Origin: Bacteroidales bacterium
Lineage (GTDB): Bacteria > Bacteroidota > Bacteroidia > Bacteroidales > ML635J-15
Reading direction: 5' to 3'
DNA length: 64,000 nt
Assembly: GCA_003249955.1 (NCBI GenBank)
Contig: QKHS01000011.1
Coordinates: 1-64,000 of the forward strand
The notes below the pieces were generated by a model, which worked only from the letters and a program-made list of their open reading frames with translations, had not been told where the DNA came from and ran no database searches. A program made the translations under genes and the position numbers. Positions 8,074 to 17,304 of the stretch are shown in pieces (within the stretch, counting starts at the first letter, position 1; each line of letters opens with the position of its first letter).

Positions 8074-8790
8074 AGACGGAAGTTGGGAGACGGAAGACGG
8101 AAGGGGGCTGGCGCATGTTTGTTTTTTAGCAACTTATTTCAAAATATTATAAAACCAAAACATTTGAGCATCTCTGCAAACTTAATGAATTGCAAAAGAA
8201 GGAAGAATTCAATAATCAATATCCAACATTCAATATTCAACACTCAACATCCAACAAAGTCGGAAGTTAGAAGACCGAAGACGGAAGGGGCTGGCGCAAC
8301 CAGAGGCTTTGAAATATACCAGCAAAGCATTGCAAGAGAAGGAAGAATTTTCAATACTCAATGTCCAATATTCAACATCCAATACTCAACATTCAATGTT
8401 CAACACTAAATATCCAACAAAGTCGGAAGTTAGAAGACCGAAGACGGAAGGGGGGCTGGCGCAACCAGAGGCTTTGAAATATACCGGCAAAGCCAAAGAA
8501 TTGTATGTGAAGGAAGAATTTTCAATACTCAATGTCCAACATTCAACATCCAATACTCAACATTCAATGTTCAACACTAAATATCCAACAAAGTCGGAAG
8601 TTGGAAGACCGGAGACGGAAGGGGCTGGCGCAACCGGGAGTTTCTGAGTATTCCGGTAAATATAAATATCTAAAGTGAAGGAAGAATATTCAATAAACAA
8701 CATTCAACGCTCAATACTCAACATTCAACACTCAATAATCAACATCCAATATTCAAATCCAATATCAACATTCGCAGAGATAACTGCGAA
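8074..8790. repeat. Tandem array of 140-170 bp composite repeat units
   Basis: A recognisable unit recurs, with AAGGAAGAATT marking unit starts at 8199, 8339, 8510 and 8678 (spacings 140, 171, 168). Each unit has two parts. The first is a low-complexity run of CAATATTCAACA/CCAATACTCAAC words. The second is a purine-rich word, CGGAAGTTAGAAGACCGAAG, continuing into GGAAGGGGCTGGCGCAACC and then GAGGCTTTGAAATATACC. The reading frames crossing the array arise from the repeat and are not credible genes: no start context, and composition unlike any protein. The array fills the gpsA to 8.82 kb interval. Function unknown. Confidence 0.85.
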
Positions 8791-8824
8791 CTCAGAAAGA
8801 AGTCAGGTTCACTCGGCTTAGTAG

Positions 8825-10288
8825 CTAGAAAGAACGAATAGCACGAACATTGTAATACCCGTTCTTACCTCCGTTACCAAGATATCCGTTAACAAAATCC
8901 CTTACCCATGCAAAACTGCCATCGGTATTATTGTACTCTGTTGAACTCCAATAATAGCCATTGTAGGTTGAAGTGCTAAAACCACCAATTGCTGCTCTGT
9001 TCAGGTACAACTTGTTTAATTCGTCTTTACTTGGCAAATACCAATCGTCGTAGCCATTTAAAACCAGATTATAACAAACCCGTGCAGCTATAGATGAGCC
9101 TCCGCAACCATTCATTATATCCAGCGTATTTTGTAGGCCTGAGCCAATTGATGCAGCGTCAGCTCCTGTAATTACTGTGCCGCCACAACCCCATTGTATA
9201 GCACTGCCCTGATCGTAAGGAGCTGCAATTAATCCATGTGTTACACCAGCTTCGTACCCGGGATCTGAAGGTTGTAATATATAAGCTAAAATTCCGCCCT
9301 GATATTCTTCGCCAATTGCAGGAAAAGCTGTTATTGTAAGATCCAGTATCTCGGTAACACAATCAGTTGTTGTTCCTGTATAGATTCCAGATTCTGTATA
9401 AGTCTGTCCGTTGTTTGCCCAGGTATATGATCCGGAAGCAGAAATTGTTGTTGTGTTTGTAGTACTGGGGATAATTGTCAGATCCAATATCTGAGCAGCA
9501 CCACCAACAGGATTACCTGTGTATGTGCCGGAAACTGTGTAAGTCTGTCCATTATTTTCCCATAAATAAGTGTCGCATGCATTTACTACCGTGATGCCAT
9601 CGTCAGGACATGGCCCCCAGGTAGGAATACCGTTACAGAAAGTCAGGGTTTGACCGGTAATGCCGGGAGAAATTGCCACCCAGTCTGTACCATCCCAATA
9701 CATCATTTCGCCTGCAACTGTTCCTGCCGGAAAAGTTCCTGCCGGGCCTGCCGGACCGGTTGCCCCAATATCTCCCTGTGGACCCTGAGGACCGGGATCT
9801 CCCTGTGGACCTTGCGGGCCTGTATCTCCTTGCGGGCCTTGCAGACCTGTGTCTCCCTGAGAACCTTGAGGACCCTGTGGACCAGGTGTTCCGTTTGCAC
9901 TAAACAGAGCATAAGGGACACTCATCAGCTCACTGGTTCCGGAAATTGTGTAAACTGTGCCTCCCAACGGATCGGTTTCGGTCTTAATAAAATAAGGACC
10001 CGATGCCCAATCAATATTTGAAAAGGTACCAACCTGAACATTTCCGGTTCCAATTTCGATACTTACCAATCCGTTTGCATTTGTGACCGGCTCATGCGTT
10101 TCTACATAAACTGCTGTTCCATTATCCGAGCCTTGTAAAATGCTTATTTTCATTCCTATTTGTGCAGATGTAATCAAAACATTACTGCTGTTTCTAATAA
10201 CTGCCTGATAACTGATTTTTTGAGGCGGTTGAGCAAATACACTTACAGTTAGCAAAAGAACTGTCAAAATTGTAAATGTCTTTTTCAT
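8825..10288 (-). CDS. Secreted collagen-like protein with C-terminal Lcl/DUF1566 domain
   Basis: The 487-residue protein begins with a Sec signal peptide ([20 protein letters not shown]). An N-terminal domain of a type common in Bacteroidota surface proteins follows ([32 protein letters not shown], about 22-130). Residues 133-186 form about 18 uninterrupted Gly-X-Y triplets rich in GPQ and GDT, a collagen-like helix. Two short repeats containing NNGQTYT and SGxYTG occur near 250-310. The C-terminal domain (about 320-487) has the [15 protein letters not shown] and YWSSTEYNN signatures of DUF1566/Lcl_C. No T9SS domain is visible at the C-terminus. It lies 68 bases downstream of a T9SS cargo gene on the same strand, so the two may be co-transcribed. 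A structural or adhesive role at the surface is inferred. Confidence 0.88.
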   Translation of the reverse strand: MKKTFTILTVLLLTVSVFAQPPQKISYQAVIRNSSNVLITSAQIGMKISILQGSDNGTAVYVETHEPVTNANGLVSIEIGTGNVQVGTFSNIDWASGPYFIKTETDPLGGTVYTISGTSELMSVPYALFSANGTPGPQGPQGSQGDTGLQGPQGDTGPQGPQGDPGPQGPQGDIGATGPAGPAGTFPAGTVAGEMMYWDGTDWVAISPGITGQTLTFCNGIPTWGPCPDDGITVVNACDTYLWENNGQTYTVSGTYTGNPVGGAAQILDLTIIPSTTNTTTISASGSYTWANNGQTYTESGIYTGTTTDCVTEILDLTITAFPAIGEEYQGGILAYILQPSDPGYEAGVTHGLIAAPYDQGSAIQWGCGGTVITGADAASIGSGLQNTLDIMNGCGGSSIAARVCYNLVLNGYDDWYLPSKDELNKLYLNRAAIGGFSTSTYNGYYWSSTEYNNTDGSFAWVRDFVNGYLGNGGKNGYYNVRAIRSF

Positions 10289-10356
10289 TGTTTTATTTTT
10301 TTAATTCATTTATTTTTTGATTATACTTTCCCATTTCGTGAATAACCCAAACTGTC

Positions 10357-10848
10357 TTATCGGGTTTTAATGATTTTAAACACTTTTACGTCCTTCCCGT
10401 CATCTGCGAGCTTTAAAAAATAGGTTGCAGGCGGCAAATCCAGCATAGAAATTTCTGTATCAGAAAATGTAACTTTATTTTCCCTGATAATAGTTCCGTT
10501 TATGTCATACAGAATAAAAAACAAACTTTGATATTCTGCAGGATCTGCTGTTAATGTTATAAAATCAGTTGCCGGATTCGGGAAAACCGAAATCATTACA
10601 TTTGCTTCATCTGTTTCTTCTGATGAGCTTACTACCGAAATTTCATAGGCTTGTTGTACTCCGTGTGAAACCGAGCCATTTGTCCCGCTGATAGTTGTAT
10701 AAACAACTTGTCCGACAGAATAGCCGGCAGAGCCTCCGATACCCGACGCATCACCTCCTGAAGCATTAACACTTTCTTGTGCACGAAGCCCGGTTAGACC
10801 AAGTCCTAAGGAAATAACAGCAGTTAATAAAATTTTTTCTTGTCTCAT
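10357..10848 (-). CDS. Small secreted protein with T9SS type A sorting domain
   Basis: The 163-residue protein has a signal peptide (LLTAVISLGLGLTGLRAQ). It is followed by an SVNASGGDASGIGGSAGYSV-type segment with GQVVYTT that recurs in many Bacteroidota secreted proteins. A C-terminal type IX sorting domain (about 85-163) begins at VFPNPATDFITL and ends in a basic KVFKIIKTR. Little lies between the two, so the mature protein is small. A -7-like element (TATTTTTG) sits on the minus strand at 10983-10990. It is upstream of the collagen-like gene and probably in the same transcript. No enzymatic function is apparent. Confidence 0.85.
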   Translation of the reverse strand: MRQEKILLTAVISLGLGLTGLRAQESVNASGGDASGIGGSAGYSVGQVVYTTISGTNGSVSHGVQQAYEISVVSSSEETDEANVMISVFPNPATDFITLTADPAEYQSLFFILYDINGTIIRENKVTFSDTEISMLDLPPATYFLKLADDGKDVKVFKIIKTR

Positions 10849-11461
10849 TTTGACCTCTTTTTAATTGTAATTTTTCACTCCATTCATCATGCAATCTCAA
10901 TGTGTTAATACAATTCAGGCATCTTCAAATGAGCACTAAAATCTGTCGTTCGGACATTGGGCAGATGAATCCGGAAAACATACAAAAATAAAATATTTTT
11001 TAGAATCTTATTTTTTTTGTAATTATTTTAGGGATTATGTCTGTAGTCGGTAATCTGCGGAGCGGTAATCTGTAATCTGTGGGTCGGTAATCGGTATGTC
11101 GGGGGTTGGTAAAATTTGAGAACCATATTCTGGCATTGACAAATGTTCAATATCCAACAAAGTCGGAAGCCGGGAGTCAGGAGACGGAAGTTGGCTGGCG
11201 CAAATAATCAATATCCAATATCCAACAAAGGCGGAAGACCGAAGACGGAAGTCGGGCGGTTTGAAGATACTGAACTCAGAGCATTTGAATCCGCCACAGC
11301 GGAAACATCAAAAGCGATGCAACAATAAGCCCGTGCATATTCCATGACATTCCAACGTATGATCCAAGGAAGATCCAGATGCAAAACCGGGACAGTCAAT
11401 GGAAACTTCAAGGGGAACCATTGAGCCGACATACCGATAAACCGTTTAACCAATTAACCAT
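10849..11461. other. Gene-free spacer with several repeat families
   Basis: This 610-base spacer holds a candidate promoter for the T9SS cargo gene (minus strand 10983-10990). It also holds a GGTAATCTG-type low-complexity stretch (about 11041-11110) and two copies of the CAATATCCAACA plus CGGAAG...GACGGAAG composite repeat (about 11140-11265, the first with the GGCTGGCGCAA tail). It ends with a TTAACCAATTAACC word just before 11461. The short frames here are not convincing genes. Confidence 0.6.
11143..11260. repeat. Second locus of the composite CAATATCCAACA / GGAAGACGGAAG repeat
   Basis: TATCCAACAAAGTCGGAAG at about 11151-11169 is the same junction word found in the 8.2-8.6 kb array, and the GGCTGGCGCAA tail follows at 11192-11202. 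A second, shorter copy follows at 11209-11255. These are shorter and more diverged than the array units. Confidence 0.75.
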
Positions 11462-14400
11462 CTATCCCCACATAACCAATCCCGAGTCGTGCTGATATGG
11501 CAACATTTCGTTTTTGGCGAAGATTCTGATAGCATAATTATAGAATCCCGGCTTTGTAGGAGCTCCGGTAATCACAAATTTTGCAATTTTGTTTTTTACG
11601 CTTACGAGTTCTGCCGTGTATTTTTCGTAGATTTTGGTAGATCCGTTTTCAACTACATTTGTAATTACAATCTCCACCCCAATATCTTCTGCACTTAAAA
11701 GATTAAGATTAATCTCTATCTCACCCGTGAAGGTCTCGTTAAGATTCATAGGATTTTTCTCGTAATCGGGAAATTTAGCACTTACAATTTCCAGCTCTCC
11801 CCATGCACGTTTTACATTACGTTTCCACTCAGCGATTTTAATAGCCATACCATAACCGTTCTTTTTCATTTCTTCGGAACGGCTGTACAGCTTACTGTAG
11901 AATCTTTCCTTATAATCGTCAATCATTCGCTTGGTAGTAAACTGAGGTGCAATTTCGCCGATGGATTTCTTTATAAACTGAATCCAGTCATGAGGAATTC
12001 CGTTTTCGTCACGTTTGTAAAACAAAGGAATAATTTCGTTTTCCAGAAGATTATAAATAACCTGTGTGTCAAGCTCGTTCTGGAATTCCTGATTTTGATA
12101 AGTACGCTCGGCCGGAAGTGCCCAACCTGCATTTTCGCGGTATCCTTCTACCCACCACCCGTCAAGAACACTGAAGTGCAGGGCTCCGTTCATCACAGCC
12201 TTCATACCGCTGGTCCCCGATGCTTCCTGCGGACGTGTAGGTGTGTTAAGCCAGATATCGACACCCTGAACAAGTTTTTTTGCAAGGTTTATATCATAAT
12301 CTTCAATAAAAATAATCTTACCCAGAAATGCATGGCGTTTCGAAATGTCCACAATTTTTCTGATCAGATCCTGACCGGCTTTATCGTTAGGATGTGCTTT
12401 ACCTGCAAATAAAATCTGAACCGGCATTTCTTTATTATTGAGAATTCTCGAAAGTCTGTCGAGATTGCGCAAAAGCAGATCACCACGTTTGTATGTGGCA
12501 AAACGACGGGCAAAACCTATTGTCAGAACATGCTCATTTACATTCTCCAGTATATCAACTATATTTTTCGGGTCTTCGTAACGGCGAATCCAGTTCTGAC
12601 GGACTTTGTCACGTACATAAGTAATAAGTTTGGCTCTTTGTTTCTGCCTTATTGACCAGATTGTCTCATCGCCTACATCATATATTTTACTCCAGTGGGC
12701 TTTATTTGACAGATCTCCCAAAAAGTCTTTACCAAAAGTCTTTTCGTAAAGCAGTTTCCATTCTTTTGCCGTCCATGTCTGATAGTGAACGCCGTTTGTA
12801 ACGTAACCGACATGATTTTCTTCAGCAAAATATCCTTTCCACAAATCGACAAACATCTCCTGAGAAACCAATCCATGAAGCATTGACACTCCGTTAACTT
12901 CCTGAGACACATTTGCTGCAAGGAAACTCATAGAGAATTTGTCTTCCGGTTTAAGCTTGCCGAGACTCATCATTTCTTCCCAGGTAATTTTTAATCTTTC
13001 GGGATAATGCGACATGTAAACACGCATCATATCTTCGTCAAACACATCGTGGCCGGCAGGAACCGGAGTATGTGTTGTAAACAAGGTTGAAGACCTGATA
13101 ATTTCGAGTGCTTCGTCAAATTTAAGATTACGTTTGGTTCTTAAAATTCTCAGTCTTTCGAGACCGATAAATGCAGCATGTCCTTCGTTACAATGATAAA
13201 TATCGGCATGTATATCCAAAGCATGTAACGCCCTTATACCACCGATTCCGAGAATCATTTCCTGTTTGAACCTGAATTCAATATCGCCGCCATAAAGCTG
13301 TGATGTGATGTATTTATCCTGTTCCTGATTTTCGTCAACATCGGTATCAAGCAGGTATAAATTTATACGGCCCACATTTACTTTCCATATCTTGGCGTAA
13401 ACGTTACGACCCGGAAAATGAACCATAATCTTATGCTGTGCCCCGTTTTCGTCACGAACGGGAAGAATCGGCATTTTATCAAAATTCTGCGGGATATATT
13501 CTGCATTCTGATCGCCGAAAGAGGTGATTTTTTGTTTGAAATATCCAAAACGGTAAAGCAGTCCCACACCAACAATATCAGTATTGGTATCACTTGCTTC
13601 TTTAAGATAATCACCTGCAAGAATTCCCAAACCTCCCGAGAAAATCTTGATGTTGTCGTTAAATCCGTACTCCATGCTGAAGTATGCAATTTTCGGGGAT
13701 TTTTTATTTTCTCCTTCTTTCATATATGCCGAAAACTCTGCACATACCTTGTCGTACATTTCGGTAAAGCATTTGTCCGACTCCAGTTCAATCATTCTTG
13801 AAAGCGGAATATCTTCGAGGAAAGTCACCGGATTATACAGATTCTCGCGCCACTGTTTAGGGTCTATATACTTAAACATCTGGCTTGCATTGTAGTTCCA
13901 TGTCCACCAGATATTAAGCGACATGTTAAGCAAACATTTAAACCTCTCGGGCATTGTGGTCTGTACCTCGATTTTGCGCCACAACGGAGACTGAACTTCT
14001 TTGTTAAGAACTTCGCTGGTAGGGCGTGTCTGAGGTTTGCTTATAATAATATCGTGTCGCTCATCAACTTTTTGCAAAGCAATTGAATATGCCTGAACGT
14101 ACTCCTCAATAAGATTTGTCCAAAAAGCTTTTTCGGATGCTGCAAATGCCGCTTTCGAAAGGTTTTCACGGTCTGATTCGGTAAGGCTTAAAAAATTCTT
14201 CACATAATTCACAATGCTGCCAGTGACATAATCCGAATTATCTTCGTCGCGGTAAATAACTTCAACGCACTTGTCATTTTTATCCAGAACAGATTGCATC
14301 CACTTTCCAAAACCTGCCAGAACTGTGGTAATTGTAGGAATTCCGAAAGCCACTGATTCCAAAGGAGTGTATCCCCATGGTTCGTAATATGAAACAAAGG

Positions 14401-15700
14401 CAGTTAAATCAACTCCCGGCAACAAGTCGTAATATTTTGCATCAAAAATGCCATCGTCACCGTTAAGATATGACGGAACAAAAATCACTTTTACCTTATC
14501 TTCGGCTCTGTTAAGCAATCCGTTGGCTTTAATCCTGTTAAGAATCGGGTCGTATTCCGCCTCATGAAGATTATGTGTCAGGACATTGTTTTCGATATTT
14601 TTTTCGCCGTCGCAATCGTTCAGGATATTGCTGAGAGCTTTTGCCGGTCCGTAATTATTGCCCGGAACAAGAATATAAGCAAGAACCTCCTGTTTCAGAG
14701 ATTTGTCTTTATTTAGTTCCCCGAGTGCATCCACGAACAGATCATATCCTTTGTTATAAAATTCGTAACGTCCCGAAGTTGCCATTATCACTGGTTCTGT
14801 TTCATATTTGTACCCGCACAGGCATCCTGCAATCTTTATAAATTTTTCGCGTGCAAGTTTCCGTTTCTCATCAAACATATTGCCTTTAGGGACAAAGTCG
14901 TTTTCGAAACCATTTGGTGTTACAACATCAACTTCCTTGCGCAAAAGCTGCGCACATTCAAGGGCAGTAATATCGCTCACGGTAGTAAAAACATCAGCAT
15001 GTTGGGCACTTATTTTTTCCAGACTTTGTTTTGACGAAATATTAAAATCGCGGGCTACCAGATCACCGTTATACTGACTTAAGTTTTTGTAAAGAGGAAG
15101 TCTGTTACCTGCAATGCTGCGTCCTACAACCGTGGCATGTGTTGTAAATGCTGTAGCAATCTGCGGCATATTTTTTTTCAGGTGCAGAATTCCTGTTCCG
15201 GTCATCCATTCGTGAAAATGTGCAATTATTTTGTCGTGAACAGAAAGATTAAAATTTACAAAACTTTCTATTACTTTTCCGGCAGCATACCCGAACAATG
15301 CAGGTTCTATATAATCCCACTGACCGGTAAGAGAATCCAGTTTATATTCTTCCCAGAAACTGAAAAGAATAGCATCTTTCTGACTTATATAATTTGAAAA
15401 ATCGATAAGCAATACCTTGGGATTTCCCGGAATTTTCCACCTGCCCGTTCTTACTCTTATTCCTTCCGATTCGGCTTTACGGTGCCAGTCTGCAAACATA
15501 GAGTTATCTTCTGTAAATTCGGGATGTTCTTCCGAATCGCGCCATGTGTCAGGGCCTATAAGAATCAGTTCTTTGCAGTTTTTTTTCAATGCTACCGACT
15601 TGGTAGATATTACCGTGTGAATTCCGCCTACTTTATTACAAACTTCCCAACTAACCTCGAAAACATAATCGGGCTTAATTGTTTTAATCTTTTCCTGCAT
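11462..15700 (-). CDS. Glycogen synthase - alpha-glucan phosphorylase fusion
   Basis: One 1412-residue polypeptide joins two opposing activities. Residues about 8-560 are a GT3/GYS-type glycogen synthase: VFEVSWEVCNKVGGIHTVI at the N-terminus, HEWMTGTG, and the EX7E motif in YEPWGYTPLESVAFG. From about 600 an alpha-glucan phosphorylase follows (SLNIWWTWNYNA, YFSMEYGFND, HCNEGHAAF, TTHTPVPAGHDVF), with the pyridoxal-phosphate lysine at about 1167 in GTSGMKAVMNG. A C-terminal extra beta-rich domain (1300-1412) closes it. Such fusions are known in Bacteroidota genomes. A -7 element lies at 15755-15762. It belongs functionally with the glycogen genes at 23.9-28.5 kb. The fusion may couple synthesis and breakdown, which is an inference. 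Confidence 0.93.
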   Translation of the reverse strand: MQEKIKTIKPDYVFEVSWEVCNKVGGIHTVISTKSVALKKNCKELILIGPDTWRDSEEHPEFTEDNSMFADWHRKAESEGIRVRTGRWKIPGNPKVLLIDFSNYISQKDAILFSFWEEYKLDSLTGQWDYIEPALFGYAAGKVIESFVNFNLSVHDKIIAHFHEWMTGTGILHLKKNMPQIATAFTTHATVVGRSIAGNRLPLYKNLSQYNGDLVARDFNISSKQSLEKISAQHADVFTTVSDITALECAQLLRKEVDVVTPNGFENDFVPKGNMFDEKRKLAREKFIKIAGCLCGYKYETEPVIMATSGRYEFYNKGYDLFVDALGELNKDKSLKQEVLAYILVPGNNYGPAKALSNILNDCDGEKNIENNVLTHNLHEAEYDPILNRIKANGLLNRAEDKVKVIFVPSYLNGDDGIFDAKYYDLLPGVDLTAFVSYYEPWGYTPLESVAFGIPTITTVLAGFGKWMQSVLDKNDKCVEVIYRDEDNSDYVTGSIVNYVKNFLSLTESDRENLSKAAFAASEKAFWTNLIEEYVQAYSIALQKVDERHDIIISKPQTRPTSEVLNKEVQSPLWRKIEVQTTMPERFKCLLNMSLNIWWTWNYNASQMFKYIDPKQWRENLYNPVTFLEDIPLSRMIELESDKCFTEMYDKVCAEFSAYMKEGENKKSPKIAYFSMEYGFNDNIKIFSGGLGILAGDYLKEASDTNTDIVGVGLLYRFGYFKQKITSFGDQNAEYIPQNFDKMPILPVRDENGAQHKIMVHFPGRNVYAKIWKVNVGRINLYLLDTDVDENQEQDKYITSQLYGGDIEFRFKQEMILGIGGIRALHALDIHADIYHCNEGHAAFIGLERLRILRTKRNLKFDEALEIIRSSTLFTTHTPVPAGHDVFDEDMMRVYMSHYPERLKITWEEMMSLGKLKPEDKFSMSFLAANVSQEVNGVSMLHGLVSQEMFVDLWKGYFAEENHVGYVTNGVHYQTWTAKEWKLLYEKTFGKDFLGDLSNKAHWSKIYDVGDETIWSIRQKQRAKLITYVRDKVRQNWIRRYEDPKNIVDILENVNEHVLTIGFARRFATYKRGDLLLRNLDRLSRILNNKEMPVQILFAGKAHPNDKAGQDLIRKIVDISKRHAFLGKIIFIEDYDINLAKKLVQGVDIWLNTPTRPQEASGTSGMKAVMNGALHFSVLDGWWVEGYRENAGWALPAERTYQNQEFQNELDTQVIYNLLENEIIPLFYKRDENGIPHDWIQFIKKSIGEIAPQFTTKRMIDDYKERFYSKLYSRSEEMKKNGYGMAIKIAEWKRNVKRAWGELEIVSAKFPDYEKNPMNLNETFTGEIEINLNLLSAEDIGVEIVITNVVENGSTKIYEKYTAELVSVKNKIAKFVITGAPTKPGFYNYAIRIFAKNEMLPYQHDSGLVMWG

Positions 15701-15754
15701 ATTTTAAAACTTAATATGGTTTCTTTAGTGTATTCCTTAATGTAAAATTATTTA

Positions 15755-15762
15755 CAAAGATA
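15755..15762 (-). promoter_or_regulatory. Candidate promoter of the glycogen fusion gene
   Basis: TATCTTTG on the minus strand, within the typical ATTATCTTTGTAA context of Bacteroidota promoters, about 55 bases before the ATG at 15700. No clear -33 element. Confidence 0.5.
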
Positions 15763-15857
15763 ATTTTTAAAATTCTTTTAGCTCAGATTATGGGGTTATT
15801 AATTGGTTAATTGTTTGGGGTATTCTGTCAGAACTAAAATGTAGTTTTTGTAACCGG

Positions 15858-15918
15858 GGTGTCGGTAATCTGTAATCTGTGGGTCAGTAATCTGTAATCT
15901 GTAGGTAATTAGTAATCT
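15858..15918. repeat. GGTAATCTGTAATCTGTGGGT low-complexity repeat
   Basis: Several copies of a GTAATCTGT word in tandem. A similar stretch lies at 11041-11110, so the two flank the glycogen fusion gene. The last copies run up to and just over the stop codon of the next gene (15909). Confidence 0.7.
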
Positions 15919-16367
15919 TTTATTGTTCCGACCAGTTTTACAACTTTATAAAAATCAGGTTCGGACTCTTTTTTATCTATATGGTATGATATAGTCAAAT
16001 TCTTATTAAAGCCTCCCATCCTGTTTTCTGTATTAAATTCAAAAGTAACAACAGAAGACTCATAAGAATTTAATTTCCAATACTGGCAATTCTTAAAATA
16101 AAAACCTCCATCACCAGTCGTTATCCGGGATATACTTATAGGATATTCTGTATTATTTACAAGTAAAAAATAAAAATCCCTGATTTCGCCTTCGTTAAGT
16201 TCCAACATATCATATTTTATATTTTCAGATTTATCATCTAAAAATATTGTGTCAAATTTATCATAATTTGAACCAATTACAGTATTGTAACGCCTTGCCG
16301 TTTTGCAACCGGCTCCAAATATAAAACATCCAACGGCAATTGTTAAGTATATAATAGTTAATTTCAT
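15909..16367 (-). CDS. Putative lipoprotein with DUF1573-like beta domain
   Basis: The 152-residue protein has a hydrophobic leader ending in a lipobox (FGAGC, C21), so it should be an exported lipoprotein. The mature part contains FYFLLVNNTEYPISISRITT and FEFNTENRMGGFNKNLTISY. This pattern resembles DUF1573/ASH-like immunoglobulin domains, where a strand compares tone such as 'NNT-P-I-I'. I do not recognise a specific family. The next upstream gene (16488) is also a leader-bearing protein of similar size and may be a distant paralogue. No function can be assigned. Confidence 0.7.
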   Translation of the reverse strand: MKLTIIYLTIAVGCFIFGAGCKTARRYNTVIGSNYDKFDTIFLDDKSENIKYDMLELNEGEIRDFYFLLVNNTEYPISISRITTGDGGFYFKNCQYWKLNSYESSVVTFEFNTENRMGGFNKNLTISYHIDKKESEPDFYKVVKLVGTIKDY

Positions 16368-16487
16368 AATTAAGTTAATGGGATCATTTATTTAAATGCT
16401 CAAAGTAATAAGTGCTACATCCTTTTTGTAATTTAAAGATTCTATCTGCTTCAAATTTATTAAAAAAAATAATATGCATTTCTTCTT

Positions 16488-16967
16488 TTACCCGAAATAA
16501 ACACTAAATGATAATGAAATTAATCTTTGATTTGCCTTATCGCAATTTTTATTTATTAAATAAATATAAAATTCTGTTCTTACTTGTTGATTAGCCTTGT
16601 ATCTGTATTTTGTATCAAAATAATAGTAGTTCACAGAATAGGATTGTGGTGAGACAAACCTATTGTATTCAGGATATGTCCAACCTCCGCTTGATTTGAT
16701 CTGTATCTCCAGAGTGTCTGCTGAATTATTATAAAATACCTGACGAACAACCTTGGTTTCTTCGACAGAGGTTGCATGAATCGGGTCCATTATTATAACA
16801 GTGTCTTTCGTAAACCCGCCTAATACAAGTGTGTCTATAGTAATACAACTAATATCATTGAATTTCCCGGATTTGAATACATCATTATTTATTTGAACTG
16901 TATTAAAACATGAATAAAACGGGAGTAATGCCAATGCATAAACAAGAATAATTAAGTATGTCTTCAT
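16488..16967 (-). CDS. Putative lipoprotein, unknown function
   Basis: The 159 residues begin with a hydrophobic leader and a possible lipobox (PFYSC, C20). The remainder is beta-rich with VVRQVFYNNSADTLEIQIKS, which resembles the DUF1573-like domain of the downstream gene in layout. Base composition is AT-rich, like the rest of this block. Gene order and strand suggest a small unit with 15909-16367, separated by 120 bases. No catalytic motif is visible. Confidence 0.65.
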   Translation of the reverse strand: MKTYLIILVYALALLPFYSCFNTVQINNDVFKSGKFNDISCITIDTLVLGGFTKDTVIIMDPIHATSVEETKVVRQVFYNNSADTLEIQIKSSGGWTYPEYNRFVSPQSYSVNYYYFDTKYRYKANQQVRTEFYIYLINKNCDKANQRLISLSFSVYFG

Positions 16968-17031
16968 AAATTATTAGTTTTAGATATAATGGAAAGTGTT
17001 TTATTTCAAGGTTTCCACGAGACACATGCTA

Positions 17032-17304
17032 TTATTTCTTTCTTTTTATTATCAGCCACAAAATTACCGTAAATGCCCAGGTTGCAAATGCATCCTTTAT
17101 GAAATTAATTATATCTGAACCATGTTGCACTTCACAATCTATTAGAAACTGATAATAAAAAGTCCATGGCAAACCAACTTTAAAGTTAACCCGGTATTCA
17201 AGATGTAAAAAGTAACTTAATACTGTCAACATAAAGAAAAGAATAATCGAAATTCCAGTCGCGATCAGAGCTTTTACTATTAATCTGTTATTCTTCAAAA
17301 CCAT
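17032..17304 (-). CDS. Small two-helix membrane protein, unknown
   Basis: The 90 residues contain a membrane helix near 12-32 (ALIATGISIILFFMLTVLSY) and a second near the C-terminus (TWAFTVILWLIIKRKK), with a polar loop between. The start overlaps the pentapeptide-repeat gene by 17 bases, so the two are translationally coupled. I do not recognise it. The pairing with a pentapeptide protein may be functional. Confidence 0.6.
   Translation of the reverse strand: MVLKNNRLIVKALIATGISIILFFMLTVLSYFLHLEYRVNFKVGLPWTFYYQFLIDCEVQHGSDIINFIKDAFATWAFTVILWLIIKRKK

Noticed and set aside
8083-8647. Two overlapping plus-strand frames of 108 and 112 codons
   Set aside because: They lie wholly inside the tandem repeat array, repeat the same peptide text unit by unit, and have no promoter, start context or family resemblance.
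8199-8760. Possible CRISPR array
   Set aside because: Units are 140-171 bp and composed of low-complexity words with no short conserved repeat, no unique spacers and no cas genes nearby.
9650-10021. Plus-strand frames opposite the collagen-like gene
   Set aside because: They are mirror images of the Gly-X-Y coding repeat and have no independent support.
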